A stretch of DNA of 64,000 bases from Nonomuraea sediminis (GTDB lineage: Bacteria; Actinomycetota; Actinomycetes; Streptosporangiales; Streptosporangiaceae). The notes below the pieces were generated by a model. The model ran no database searches. It had not been told where the DNA came from and worked only from the letters and a program-made list of their open reading frames with translations. Both the position numbers and the translations under genes were made by a program. The stretch covers positions 372,001-436,000 of the forward strand of contig NZ_JAHDTI010000009.1 in the NCBI RefSeq assembly GCF_018531495.1, written 5' to 3'. Positions 9,483 through 17,511 of the stretch are shown piece after piece. Each line of letters begins with the position of its first letter. The stretch's first letter is position 1.

Positions 9483-10997
9483 GTGGAATCGCTCCGGCTC
9501 CTGCTCGACGGGTTCGGCGCCGCGCTCACCCCAGTGAACCTGATGTACGCCCTGATCGGCGTCACGCTGGGCACCCTGGTGGGCGTGCTGCCCGGCATCG
9601 GGCCCGCGATGACCGTGGCGCTGCTGCTGCCGATCACCTTCACCGTGCCGCCGACCAGCGCGTTCATCATGTTCGCCGGGATCTACTACGGCGGCATGTA
9701 CGGCGGCTCGACCACCTCCATCCTGCTCAACACGCCCGGCGAGTCGTCGTCGATGATCACGGCGCTGGAGGGCAACAAGATGGCCAGGCGTGGCCGGGCT
9801 GCGCAGGCCCTGGCCACGGCGGCGATCGGGTCGTTCATCGCGGGCACGATCGCGACCGCGCTGCTGGTCGTGGCCGCGCCCGCGGTGGTCAGCTTCGCGA
9901 TCGCGTTCGGGCCCGAGGACTACTTCGCGCTGGCGATCCTGGCCTTCACCGCGGTCTCTTCGGTGCTGTCGCGCTCGGTCGTGCGCGGGCTCGCCTCGCT
10001 CGGGCTCGGCCTGGTGATCGGCCTGATCGGCATCGACCAGCAGACCGGGCAGGCCAGGCTCACGCTCGGCATCCCGCAGTTGCTCGACGGCATCGAGGTG
10101 GTGGTCGTCGCGGTCGGCCTGTTCGCGCTGGGTGAGGCGCTGTACGTGGCCTCCCGGCTGCGCCACTCGCCGCCCGAGGTGGTGCCGGTCGGGAGGGCGT
10201 GGATGGGGCGCGGCGACTGGCGCCGTTCCTGGGGGCCGTGGCTGCGCGGCACCGCGCTCGGCTTCCCGTTCGGCGCGCTGCCCGGCGGCGGCGCGGAGAT
10301 CCCCACGTTCCTGTCGTACGCGGCGGAGAAGCGGCTGTCGGGCAGCGACGAGTTCGGCAAGGGCGCCATCGAGGGCGTCGCCGGGCCCGAGGCCGCCAAC
10401 AACGCCTCTGCCGCCGGGACTCTCGTGCCGCTCCTCACGCTGGGCCTGCCCACCTCGGCCACGGCCGCGATCCTGCTGGCCGCCTTCCAGCAGTACGGCC
10501 TGCAACCGGGACCCCAGCTCTTCGACCACAACCCGGCGCTGGTGTGGGGCATGATCGCCTCGCTGTTCATCGGCAACACGATGCTGCTGGTGCTGAACCT
10601 GCCGCTGGCGCCGCTGTGGGCGCGGGTGCTGCGGATCCCGCGGCCGTACCTGTACGCCGGGATCGTGGTGTTCGCGGCGCTCGGGGTGTACGCGCTGAAC
10701 GGGTCGCTGGTGGACCTGTGGGTGCTGTTCCTGCTCGGGCTGCTCGGCTTCGCGATGCGCCGCTTCGGCCTTCCCGTCGCTCCCGCGGTCATCGGGATGA
10801 TCCTGGGGCCGATGGCGGAGGTCCAGCTGCGGCGGGCGCTGGCCATCGGGGCGGGCGACGTGACCGTGCTCGTCAAGAGCCCGATCGCGGTGATCCTGCT
10901 GGCGCTGGCGGTGCTCGCGCTGCTGGCCCCGCTCGCCAGGAAGCTGTGGGCACGCCGCGGCGGCGAACCCGTCACGGTGCCGTCTCAACTGGACTGA
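9483..10997 (+). CDS. tctA: Tripartite tricarboxylate transporter large permease TctA
   Basis: A 504-residue polytopic permease with about 12 membrane helices. Family signatures are GTLVGVLPGIGPAMTVALLL near the N-terminus, YYGGMYGGSTTSILLNTPGE, and PFGALPGGGAEIPTFLSYA in the middle. It starts with GTG immediately after the tctB stop. With TctC and TctB it should form a secondary, ion-driven importer. A GC-rich hairpin follows 40 bases after the stop. The divergent sensor kinase and regulator are the likely controllers. Confidence 0.93.
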   Translation: MESLRLLLDGFGAALTPVNLMYALIGVTLGTLVGVLPGIGPAMTVALLLPITFTVPPTSAFIMFAGIYYGGMYGGSTTSILLNTPGESSSMITALEGNKMARRGRAAQALATAAIGSFIAGTIATALLVVAAPAVVSFAIAFGPEDYFALAILAFTAVSSVLSRSVVRGLASLGLGLVIGLIGIDQQTGQARLTLGIPQLLDGIEVVVVAVGLFALGEALYVASRLRHSPPEVVPVGRAWMGRGDWRRSWGPWLRGTALGFPFGALPGGGAEIPTFLSYAAEKRLSGSDEFGKGAIEGVAGPEAANNASAAGTLVPLLTLGLPTSATAAILLAAFQQYGLQPGPQLFDHNPALVWGMIASLFIGNTMLLVLNLPLAPLWARVLRIPRPYLYAGIVVFAALGVYALNGSLVDLWVLFLLGLLGFAMRRFGLPVAPAVIGMILGPMAEVQLRRALAIGAGDVTVLVKSPIAVILLALAVLALLAPLARKLWARRGGEPVTVPSQLD

Positions 10998-11037
10998 CCC
11001 GGCCTGTTTCCGGGCATCACCCAGATGGTTCTTGGGG

Positions 11038-11070
11038 CCCCGCCGGACGTCGTCCACCCGGCGGGGTTTC
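11038..11070 (+). terminator. Hairpin terminator after tctCBA
   Basis: Perfect 9-bp arms CCCCGCCGG (11038-11046) and CCGGCGGGG (11058-11066) with an 11-base loop, followed by TTTC. It lies between tctA and the convergent MFS gene, so it may serve both directions, though only the plus side has a short T run. Confidence 0.75.
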
Positions 11071-11075
11071 CTGCT

Positions 11076-12392
11076 TCACACGGTCACGACCTGGCGCGCC
11101 CGCTGAGCGGCGAGCGCGCGGGGTGCGACCCAGAAGCCGGCCAGCGCCATCGCCAGGGTCGCGGCGTAGACCGTCCAGTAGCCCGACCCGGCCGCGGTGA
11201 ACAGCGCGCCGGTGACGGCCACCGCCACCACCGAGAAGACGGCCTCGCCCACCTGCAGCGCCGAGGTGTTCATGCCCTGCTCTCCTGGCCGGGAGATCTC
11301 CAGCGTGAGCACCGACAGCGTCGGGTAGATCAGCCCCATGCCGAACCCGGTGACGATCCACGACGGGTAGGCCAGCCACACCGGGACGGCGTCGAAGGTC
11401 ACGGCTCCCATGGCCAGGATGCCCAGCGCGATCAGCGCCGATCCGCCGCGCAGGTTCGTCATCCGGCTGAACACGCCACGCCCCTGCAGCCAGGAGGCGA
11501 ACGACCAGGTCAGCGCGCCGCCGGTGAGCGCGAAGCCGGCCAGCAGCGGCGACAGTCCCCTGGAGTCCACCAGCATGAGCGGGATGATCACCTCGGCGGC
11601 GAACAGCGCGCCGGTTGCCAGCCCGCGCAGCGCCACGACCGCGGGCAGGCCGCCCGCCGCCTTCATCGTGCCCGCGGGCAGCAGCTTGGGCAGCGCCACG
11701 AACAGCACCACGAGCCCGGCCACGACCAGCAGGAAGTCGCCTGAGCTTCCGTACTGCATGAGCCCGGCGCCCACGGCCGTGACCGCGGCCCAGCCGATCT
11801 TGGCGGCCAGCCCGGGCGCCGGCTCGGCCTGCCCGCCCACGACCGGCTGGCCGGCCAGCCCGTGCCGGAGCACCATGGCGGCCAGCGCGGTCAGGATCGG
11901 CACGCCGAGGAACACCCACCGCCATCCGGCCGTGTCCACCACGATCCCCACGACGGCGGGGCCGACCATGGACGGGACCACCCAGGCCGTGGCGAACAGC
12001 GAGAAGATCTTCGGGTGCTGCTCCTCGGGATAGGCCCTGGCCACCACCACGTACAGCGCCACGCTGACCAGCGCGCCGCCGAACCCCTGCACGAGCCTGC
12101 CAAGGATGAGCACCTCCATGGCCGGGGCGAACCCGGCCACGGCCAGCCCGCCGGCGAAGGTCGCCACCCCGGCCCACAGCGGGGCAAGCGGCCCGCGCAG
12201 GTCCGCCCAGCGCCCGCCCAGGACGGTACCGATCACGCCTGAGGCCATCGACCCGCTGAAGGCCAGCCCGTACAGTGGCACGCCGTCGAGCTCCCTGGCC
12301 ACCACCGGCATGGCGACCGCGACCGCCATGTACTCGAAGGCCACAAGCGTGACCATGGCCACCAAACCTGCCGTCAATGCCCTGCGCGTCAT
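11076..12392 (-). CDS. MFS transporter (drug-efflux type)
   Basis: A major facilitator protein of about 438 residues with 12-14 hydrophobic helices. An MFS loop-2 motif is visible as GGRWADLRGP, and a motif resembling the drug/H+ antiporter families follows (LILGRLVQGFGGALVSVALYVVVAR). I start at the ATG 12392 (MTRRALTAG). A TTG at 12413 would add seven residues and has a GGAGG 12 bases upstream, but it would put a rare TTA codon in the message. Substrate unknown. Confidence 0.88.
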   Translation of the reverse strand: MTRRALTAGLVAMVTLVAFEYMAVAVAMPVVARELDGVPLYGLAFSGSMASGVIGTVLGGRWADLRGPLAPLWAGVATFAGGLAVAGFAPAMEVLILGRLVQGFGGALVSVALYVVVARAYPEEQHPKIFSLFATAWVVPSMVGPAVVGIVVDTAGWRWVFLGVPILTALAAMVLRHGLAGQPVVGGQAEPAPGLAAKIGWAAVTAVGAGLMQYGSSGDFLLVVAGLVVLFVALPKLLPAGTMKAAGGLPAVVALRGLATGALFAAEVIIPLMLVDSRGLSPLLAGFALTGGALTWSFASWLQGRGVFSRMTNLRGGSALIALGILAMGAVTFDAVPVWLAYPSWIVTGFGMGLIYPTLSVLTLEISRPGEQGMNTSALQVGEAVFSVVAVAVTGALFTAAGSGYWTVYAATLAMALAGFWVAPRALAAQRARQVVTV

Positions 12393-12454
12393 GAATAAGA
12401 CGCTACGGATCAATCCGGCTCGGCGCCTCCAGCGAGAGGCCTACGCAGATGGGC

Positions 12455-12718
12455 CTAGGACTCCAGCTTCTCGAAGAAGAACTCGTGCTTCATGAACGAC
12501 GTGTCGTACTCCTGACCCGGATACGGCGGGATCAGCTGCGAGGCCTGGAAGAGCCGCCATCCGTCGCGGAGCGCGTGGACTCCGCTCTCGTAGGGCGGCA
12601 CGTCACCGTCGCCGGTGGTCGGGCTGGTGCGCCCGGTGCCGTCGTAGTTCGCCCAGCCGACGACCTGCGAGTCCAGGGCCGAGGTGGCCAGATAGAGGAC
12701 CAGGACCTGCTGCTTCAT
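12455..12718 (-). CDS. Unrecognised 87-residue protein coupled to PhyH
   Basis: I do not recognise this family. The protein begins MKQQVLVLYLATSALDSQVV and ends with SFMKHEFFFEKLES; it has no signal or membrane helix. It is rich in aromatic residues (GWANYDG, GWRLFQASQLIPPYPG), which suggests a compact domain. Its ATG at 12718 overlaps the stop of the PhyH dioxygenase gene (ATGA), so the two are almost certainly co-translated and probably work together. The frame extends upstream to 12835, but that portion is only an alternative reading of phyH. Confidence 0.75.
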   Translation of the reverse strand: MKQQVLVLYLATSALDSQVVGWANYDGTGRTSPTTGDGDVPPYESGVHALRDGWRLFQASQLIPPYPGQEYDTSFMKHEFFFEKLES

Positions 12719-13506
12719 ACGGCACTCACCCGGGTTACCCAGTAGTCGATGTCGAAGGTGTCGTCGGCGGTCAGCGCCCGCCAGAGTTTGACGCGGTTGT
12801 AGATCTCCAGCCGTCCGGCGGCGTGCTCGTACCACGGGAAGGGGGTGTCCAGCTCCTTCGCGACCGCGGGGTCGCCGAGGTCGGCCGTGTCCCAGAGCCT
12901 GACCTGCGGCACGGTCGGGTTGAAGCGGATCTTGAACATGTACCGCGGCACGTCGCTGTCGTTGCGCCTGCCGCCGTGCCAGATGCCGTGGTGCACGAAC
13001 ATCACGGTGCCCGCCGGGCAGGTGAGCCTGGTCTGGCCGAGCAGGTTCTGGTAGCGGCCGGTGTCGCTCTCGTTGGTGCGGCGCAGGTGGCTGCCCGGGA
13101 CGACCAGGGTTCCGCCCATGTCGGCGGCCACCTCGCGCGGGTAGTACATGAGCTGCACGTCGAAGGCCTGCCGCCGGACGTCGATGATCGCGTCGCCGTG
13201 CAGCGGCTGGGCCTCGCCGCCGTGCGGCTCCCTGATGTGGACGGCGTGGTGGTCCACGGTCGGGTCCTGGCCCACCAGGCTCTCCAGCGCCCCGGCCACC
13301 TCGGGCACCTCGATCAGGCGCCGGGCGAAGGATCCCGCGGGGAACGCCTCACGCAGCGGCGTGCCGTACGGGACCTCGGGGATGCCCTCGTCGAAGACCT
13401 GGATCGCCTGCTGGTTGAGCTCGTCGGGCACCACCCCGTCCAGGCGCAGGTATCCGTGTGCGACGAACCTCGCCATCTGGACAGAGGTCAACTTAGTGGT
13501 TCGCAT
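12715..13506 (-). CDS. Phytanoyl-CoA dioxygenase (PhyH) family protein
   Basis: A 263-residue Fe(II)/2-oxoglutarate-dependent dioxygenase. The iron-binding triad is visible: His103 and Asp105 in PLHGDAIID, and distal His177 in HHGIWHGGRRN. VVPGSH at about 136-141 is also typical. PhyH enzymes hydroxylate lipids or secondary metabolites; the substrate here is unknown. It is divergent from an AraC regulator (71 bases apart) and coupled to an 87-residue downstream gene. This looks like a small regulated catabolic or modification unit. Confidence 0.9.
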   Translation of the reverse strand: MRTTKLTSVQMARFVAHGYLRLDGVVPDELNQQAIQVFDEGIPEVPYGTPLREAFPAGSFARRLIEVPEVAGALESLVGQDPTVDHHAVHIREPHGGEAQPLHGDAIIDVRRQAFDVQLMYYPREVAADMGGTLVVPGSHLRRTNESDTGRYQNLLGQTRLTCPAGTVMFVHHGIWHGGRRNDSDVPRYMFKIRFNPTVPQVRLWDTADLGDPAVAKELDTPFPWYEHAAGRLEIYNRVKLWRALTADDTFDIDYWVTRVSAV

Positions 13507-13519
13507 GCATCAAACGCTA

Positions 13520-13525
13520 TTTATA
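13520..13525 (-). promoter_or_regulatory. Candidate -10 box for the phyH operon
   Basis: Reading the minus strand, TATAAA followed by TAG is a conspicuous AT-rich island in GC-rich DNA, 14 bases before the phyH ATG. It would give a very short or absent leader. No good -35 was found, which fits an activator-dependent promoter under the divergent AraC regulator. Inference only. Confidence 0.45.
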
Positions 13526-13577
13526 GGGATCCGTCCTGTCGTGGGGTGTATTCGGCGTCTCCTGGTAGTTTTTCACC

Positions 13578-14327
13578 ATGGATCAGGTGGAGCTGGCGCT
13601 GAACGAGCCGCCCGTCGTGGCCGACGTCGGCATCGGCGTCCACGGCACGCGCGGGCCCTTCGACGTCTTCCGGCTGCCCGATCTGTGGCAACTGCACCTG
13701 TACGGCTATGCCGCCACGCTGACCGTGCACGGGGTCGGCCACGCGATCCGGCCCGGGCACGTGAGCCTGGTGCCGCCGGACGTCGAGGTGCGGTTCGACT
13801 ACCTCGGGCGGTCCACGCACCTGTTCGCCCACTTCCGGCTGCCAGGTCTGGAGGACCGGCGGACGGTGCCGCTGATGCAGGACGCCGGTGCGGAGACGCC
13901 CCTGCTGTCGGGCCTGATGCGCGCGGCCGTCACCGCGCCGCCCGCCCGCAGGTCGGCCGAGCTCTGGACGGTGCTGTGGCGCGTCGCCACCCTGACCATG
14001 TCTCCGCACAACGGCCCGCACCCGGCCGTCTCCGCGGCCATCGCCCACATCGAGTCCAACCTCGCGGGTCCTTTGACGGTCCCCGCCATCGCCCGCGCGG
14101 CGGGGCTTTCGCACAACCACCTGACCCGGCTCTTCCGCGCGGAGACGGGAGCCACGATCGTCGCCTACATCCGGCAGCGCCGCATGGAGCGCGCCCGCCA
14201 CCTGCTGCGCGCCTCCACCCAGTCGATCGCCTCGATCGCCGCCGAGGTCGGCATCCCCGACCTGCAGGCCTTCAACAAGACCTGCCGCCGCGAACTCGGC
14301 GCCTCCCCGACCACCATCCGGGCATGA
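13578..14327 (+). CDS. AraC family transcriptional regulator
   Basis: A 249-residue regulator. The N-terminal part (1-130) is a cupin-like sensor domain (HLYGYAATLTVHGVGHAIRP, GHVSLVPPDVEVRFDY). The C-terminal ~100 residues are an AraC/XylS double helix-turn-helix (VPAIARAAGLSHNHLTRLF, IASIAAEVGIPDLQAFNKT). Divergent transcription from the PhyH pair indicates local control of that operon, by inference. Its stop overlaps the start of a decayed gene by 4 bases (ATGA). Confidence 0.9.
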   Translation: MDQVELALNEPPVVADVGIGVHGTRGPFDVFRLPDLWQLHLYGYAATLTVHGVGHAIRPGHVSLVPPDVEVRFDYLGRSTHLFAHFRLPGLEDRRTVPLMQDAGAETPLLSGLMRAAVTAPPARRSAELWTVLWRVATLTMSPHNGPHPAVSAAIAHIESNLAGPLTVPAIARAAGLSHNHLTRLFRAETGATIVAYIRQRRMERARHLLRASTQSIASIAAEVGIPDLQAFNKTCRRELGASPTTIRA

Positions 14328-14689
14328 TCCCCGAGACCGTGCTGAACGCCTTCGGGCTCAGCGGCCCACCCGTGCCGCTCGGGGGCGGCCAGGGTACGTC
14401 GGTCCGGGTCGGCGACGCCGTACTCAAGCCCGTCGATTCGCGGGAGGAGACCGAGTGGACCTCCCGGCTCTACGCGTCCCTGCCCACCGCCCCAGGATTC
14501 CGCGTGCCACGACCACTCCACTCGCCCACGGGAGAGTACATGGTGGAGGGCTGGGCGGCCGCCGAATAGCTGCTGGTGCGGGCTCTGATCTTCCGGCTGG
14601 CGACGACGATCCTGTTCACCGGGACGGTGCCCGCGGACGAGATACGCCGTTACGACCGGGTGGTCGGCCTGATGTCAGGCGGTCGGTGA
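14324..14689 (+). pseudogene. Internally deleted TIGR02569-like phosphotransferase gene
   Basis: The frame from ATG 14324 gives 81 residues (start MIPETVLNAFGLSG, then GGGQGTSVRVGDAVLKPVD and GEYMVEGWAAAE) and ends at TAG 14567-14569. The same frame then continues with 39 codons that look like the C-terminus of the same protein (LLVRALIFRLATTILFTG) up to TGA 14687. Family members of this actinobacterial aminoglycoside-phosphotransferase-like type are about 250-280 residues. The catalytic middle is therefore missing and the two ends are joined. The remnant overlaps the AraC stop by 4 bases and ends inside the next, also decayed, gene. Confidence 0.75.
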
Positions 14690-15191
14690 GGGCATCTGCG
14701 GCTGCGCGCCGGTGGCGAGGCGGTGCCCACGGCGGGCGATCTCTTCCGTCCACTCGCCGGGCGTGACCGTGAAGGTGCCCGCGTGTACGGCCGCGAGCGC
14801 CTGCTCGGCGACGACCAGGGGATCCTCGCCCTCCTCCGACATCCCGCTGCGGACCAGCGCCGGGCACAGCACCGTCACCCCGACGGGCGTCCCCGCCAGC
14901 CCCAGCGCCGCCTGCTCGGCCACGGCGACGACGGCGTGCTTGGAGGCCGCGTAGGCGCCTCCGGCGGGGAACGTCACGAGCCCCGCCAGGGAGGCGGTGA
15001 TCAGGAGGTGCTTGGGCGTGGGACACGTCCGTCGTGACGGCCTCGACGCCCAGCTCGTCCGCGGTCCTGGCGAGGGCCGCCCCGTCCACGTCGGCCAGCA
15101 CCACCCGCGCTCCGCCCTCACGGAGCCGTACGGCCAGCGCCCTCCCGATCCCACCCGCGGCACCGGTGACGACAGCACTGTTGATCTCCAT
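14675..15191 (-). pseudogene. Internally deleted and frameshifted short-chain dehydrogenase
   Basis: The N-terminus from ATG 15191 is a classical SDR (MEINSAVVTGAAGGIGRALA, then LADVDGAALARTADELG). Around 15005-15030 the reading frame changes and the protein resumes in another frame at HLLITASLAGLVTFPAGG, with the YAASKHAVVAVAEQ active-site segment and a normal C-terminus. About 70 residues, including the NAG motif, that should lie between VTTDVS and LLITASLAG are missing. Both halves would need a frame change to be read together, so this is a broken gene. Confidence 0.8.
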
Positions 15192-15323
15192 GGTCAAGAC
15201 CTACCCGGTGTCCACGTACAACGGCACGCTCCGACTGTGGCTTTGTGCGCGGTAGGGGTTACGGAACGTGCCCACTCTTGTACGCCTAGGGGGCCCGGGG
15301 TAGCACCCAGGAGGGGCCAGATC

Positions 15324-15956
15324 ATGAAGTTCCGCTCACCGTTCACAGTCCTCGCGACCGCCGCTCTCGCCGCGCTCGCGATGGCCACCCCCGCGTCCGC
15401 GGCCACACCCAACCCCGGCACCATCACCGCGAACAACACGACGTTGATCTTCACCGCCGGCAACGGCGTGGACAACGACCTGTCCGTCGGGAAGATCCTC
15501 GTCAGCGGTCAGGAGAGGATCGCCCTCTCCGACCAGGGCGCGCTGCTCACCGAGAACCTGGCGCACTGCGTCACGACCAACAACGGCCACCTGGTCCACT
15601 GCGACCTGGCCCTGGTGAGCAGCCTGAAGGTGGAGCTGGGCGGCGGCGCCGACCGGATGCGCGGCGGCGTCGAACTGTCCATCCCGATGATCGTCGACGG
15701 CGGCACCGGAGACGACGACATCTCCACGGGCAACGGCGACGACACCATCGACAGCGGATCCGGCAACGACACCGTCCTGCCCAACGGCGGGCACGACACC
15801 GTCCGACTGGGCCTCAACGCCGACACCGCCGACGTGCGCGACGGCCAGGCCGACGACGTCGACTGCGGGGCGCGCGGCCTCTTCGAGAAGCCCGACGAAG
15901 TCAGGGCCGACGCAGGGGACAGAATGAACCGCTGCGAGAAGGTGATCGTGGGCTGA
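15324..15956 (+). CDS. Secreted protein with haemolysin-type calcium-binding repeats
   Basis: A 210-residue secreted protein. The signal peptide ends near ATPASAA (residues ~25-28). The mature part has a beta-rich region with two Cys (LAHCVTTNNGHLVHCDLAL), then RTX-like Asp/Gly repeats (GGTGDDDIS, GNGDDTIDS, GSGNDTVLPNGG) that bind calcium in parallel beta-rolls. There are only about three repeat units and no type I secretion tail, so it is a Sec/Tat-exported extracellular protein rather than a true RTX toxin. ATG 15324 follows GGAGGGG. Function unknown. Confidence 0.85.
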   Translation: MKFRSPFTVLATAALAALAMATPASAATPNPGTITANNTTLIFTAGNGVDNDLSVGKILVSGQERIALSDQGALLTENLAHCVTTNNGHLVHCDLALVSSLKVELGGGADRMRGGVELSIPMIVDGGTGDDDISTGNGDDTIDSGSGNDTVLPNGGHDTVRLGLNADTADVRDGQADDVDCGARGLFEKPDEVRADAGDRMNRCEKVIVG

Positions 15957-15964
15957 CGCCCTTG

Positions 15965-15996
15965 GAGAAGGGGTACGGCAGGCCGTACCCCTTCTC
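15965..15996. terminator. Perfect inverted repeat between convergent genes
   Basis: Arms of 15 bp (GAGAAGGGGTACGGC and its exact complement) with a 2-base loop, lying 9 bases after the Ca-binding gene stop and 19 bases before the gatB stop. There is no T run. It probably acts as a bidirectional terminator. Confidence 0.75.
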
Positions 15997-16014
15997 GTGA
16001 GGCGTGGGATCGGG

Positions 16015-17511
16015 CTACTCCGAGACGCCGAGCTTCTCCAGGATCAGCTGGCGGGCCCTGGCGGCGTCGGCCTTGCCGCGGCTGGCCTTCATGACGCCGC
16101 CGACCAGGGCGCCGGCAGCGGCGATCTTGCCGGAGCGGACCTTGTCGGCCGCGTCCGCGTTGTCCGCGAGCACCTGGTCGATGATCGCCGACAGCTCGCC
16201 CTCGTCGTTGACGATCTGCAGGCCGCGGGAGGCGACGACCTCGTCGGGCGAACCCTCGCCCGCCAGGACGCCCTCGAGAACCTCGCGAGCCAGCTTGTCG
16301 TTGAGCGCGCCGGAGGCCACGAGCTCCGTCACGCGGGCGACCTGCGCGGGCGTGATCGGGAGGTCGGCCAGAGCCTTACCGCTCTCGTTGGCCGTGCGGG
16401 CCAGCTCGCCCATCCACCACTTGCGGGCGTCCGCGGCCGGCGCGCCGGCGGCGACGGTGGCCTCGACCAGCTCGATGGCGCCGGCGTTGTGCATCGACTC
16501 CAGGTCGTGGTCCGACACGGCCCACTCGGCCTGCAGGCGCTTGCGCTTGGCCAGCGGCATCTCCGGCAGCTCGGCCTTGAGCGAGGCGACCCAGGCCGGG
16601 TCGGGCGCGATCGGCACCAGGTCGGGGTCGGGGAAGTAGCGGTAGTCCTGCGCCTCCTCCTTGGACCGGCCGGGCGTGGTGACCCCGGTGTCCTCGTGGA
16701 AGTGGCGGGTCTCCTGGACGATGCGCCCGCCCTCGGCCAGCACGAAGGCCTGCCGTTCGATCTCGCTGCGGACGGCGCGCTCGACCGAGCGGAGGGAGTT
16801 GACGTTCTTGGTCTCGGTGCGGGTGCCCCACTCGGACGAGCCGCGCGGCATCAGCGAGACGTTCACGTCGCACCGCAGGGAGCCTTCCTCCATGCGTACG
16901 TCGGAGACACCCAGAGCCCGCATGACCTCGCGCAGCTCGGTGACGTAGGCGCGCGCCACGTCGGGGGCGAGCCGGTCGGTGCCCTCGATCGGCTTGGTGA
17001 CGATCTCGACCAGCGGGATGCCGGCGCGGTTGTAGTCGACGATCGAGTAGTCGGCGCCCTGGATGCGGCCGGTGGCGCCACCCACGTGGGTGGACTTGCC
17101 GGTGTCCTCCTCCAGGTGCACGCGCTCGATCTCGACGCGCACGGTCTGGCCGTCGACCTCGACGTCGAGGTAGCCGTTGATGCACAGCGGCTCGTCGTAC
17201 TGCGAGATCTGGTAGTTCTTCGGCATGTCCGGATAGAAGTAGTTCTTCCGGGCGAAGCGGCACCATTCGGCGATCGAGCAGTTGAGCGCCAGGCCGATGC
17301 GGATCGTGGACTCGATCGCCTCGGCGTTGGCCACCGGCAGCGAGCCGGGGAAGGCCAGGCAGGTCGGGCAGACCTGAGTGTTGGGCGGAGCGCCGAACGC
17401 GGTGGCGCAGCCGCAGAACATCTTCGACCTGGTGCCGAGCTCGACGTGGGTCTCCAGGCCCAGGACCGGCTCGTACCGGTCAAGCGCCTCGTCGTAGGCC
17501 ATCACGGTCAT
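16015..17511 (-). CDS. gatB: Asp-tRNA(Asn)/Glu-tRNA(Gln) amidotransferase subunit B
   Basis: A 498-residue GatB, normal length. It contains the GatB/E catalytic domain (YEPVLGLETHVELGTRSKMF, KNYFYPDMPKNYQISQYD, MRIEEGS-like VRMEEGSLRCDVNVSL) and a C-terminal YqeY-like tRNA-binding tail (GKIAAAGALVGGVMKAS). It activates misacylated Glu-tRNAGln and Asp-tRNAAsn by phosphorylation for amidation. The start is ATG 17511, which overlaps the gatA stop (ATGA). The frame stays open upstream only as an out-of-phase reading of gatA. Last gene of gatC-gatA-gatB. Confidence 0.97.
   Translation of the reverse strand: MTVMAYDEALDRYEPVLGLETHVELGTRSKMFCGCATAFGAPPNTQVCPTCLAFPGSLPVANAEAIESTIRIGLALNCSIAEWCRFARKNYFYPDMPKNYQISQYDEPLCINGYLDVEVDGQTVRVEIERVHLEEDTGKSTHVGGATGRIQGADYSIVDYNRAGIPLVEIVTKPIEGTDRLAPDVARAYVTELREVMRALGVSDVRMEEGSLRCDVNVSLMPRGSSEWGTRTETKNVNSLRSVERAVRSEIERQAFVLAEGGRIVQETRHFHEDTGVTTPGRSKEEAQDYRYFPDPDLVPIAPDPAWVASLKAELPEMPLAKRKRLQAEWAVSDHDLESMHNAGAIELVEATVAAGAPAADARKWWMGELARTANESGKALADLPITPAQVARVTELVASGALNDKLAREVLEGVLAGEGSPDEVVASRGLQIVNDEGELSAIIDQVLADNADAADKVRSGKIAAAGALVGGVMKASRGKADAARARQLILEKLGVSE

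Noticed and set aside
8583..11057. 824-codon minus-strand frame over tctCBA
   Set aside because: Antisense of three well-supported transporter genes; the product is charged low-complexity sequence.
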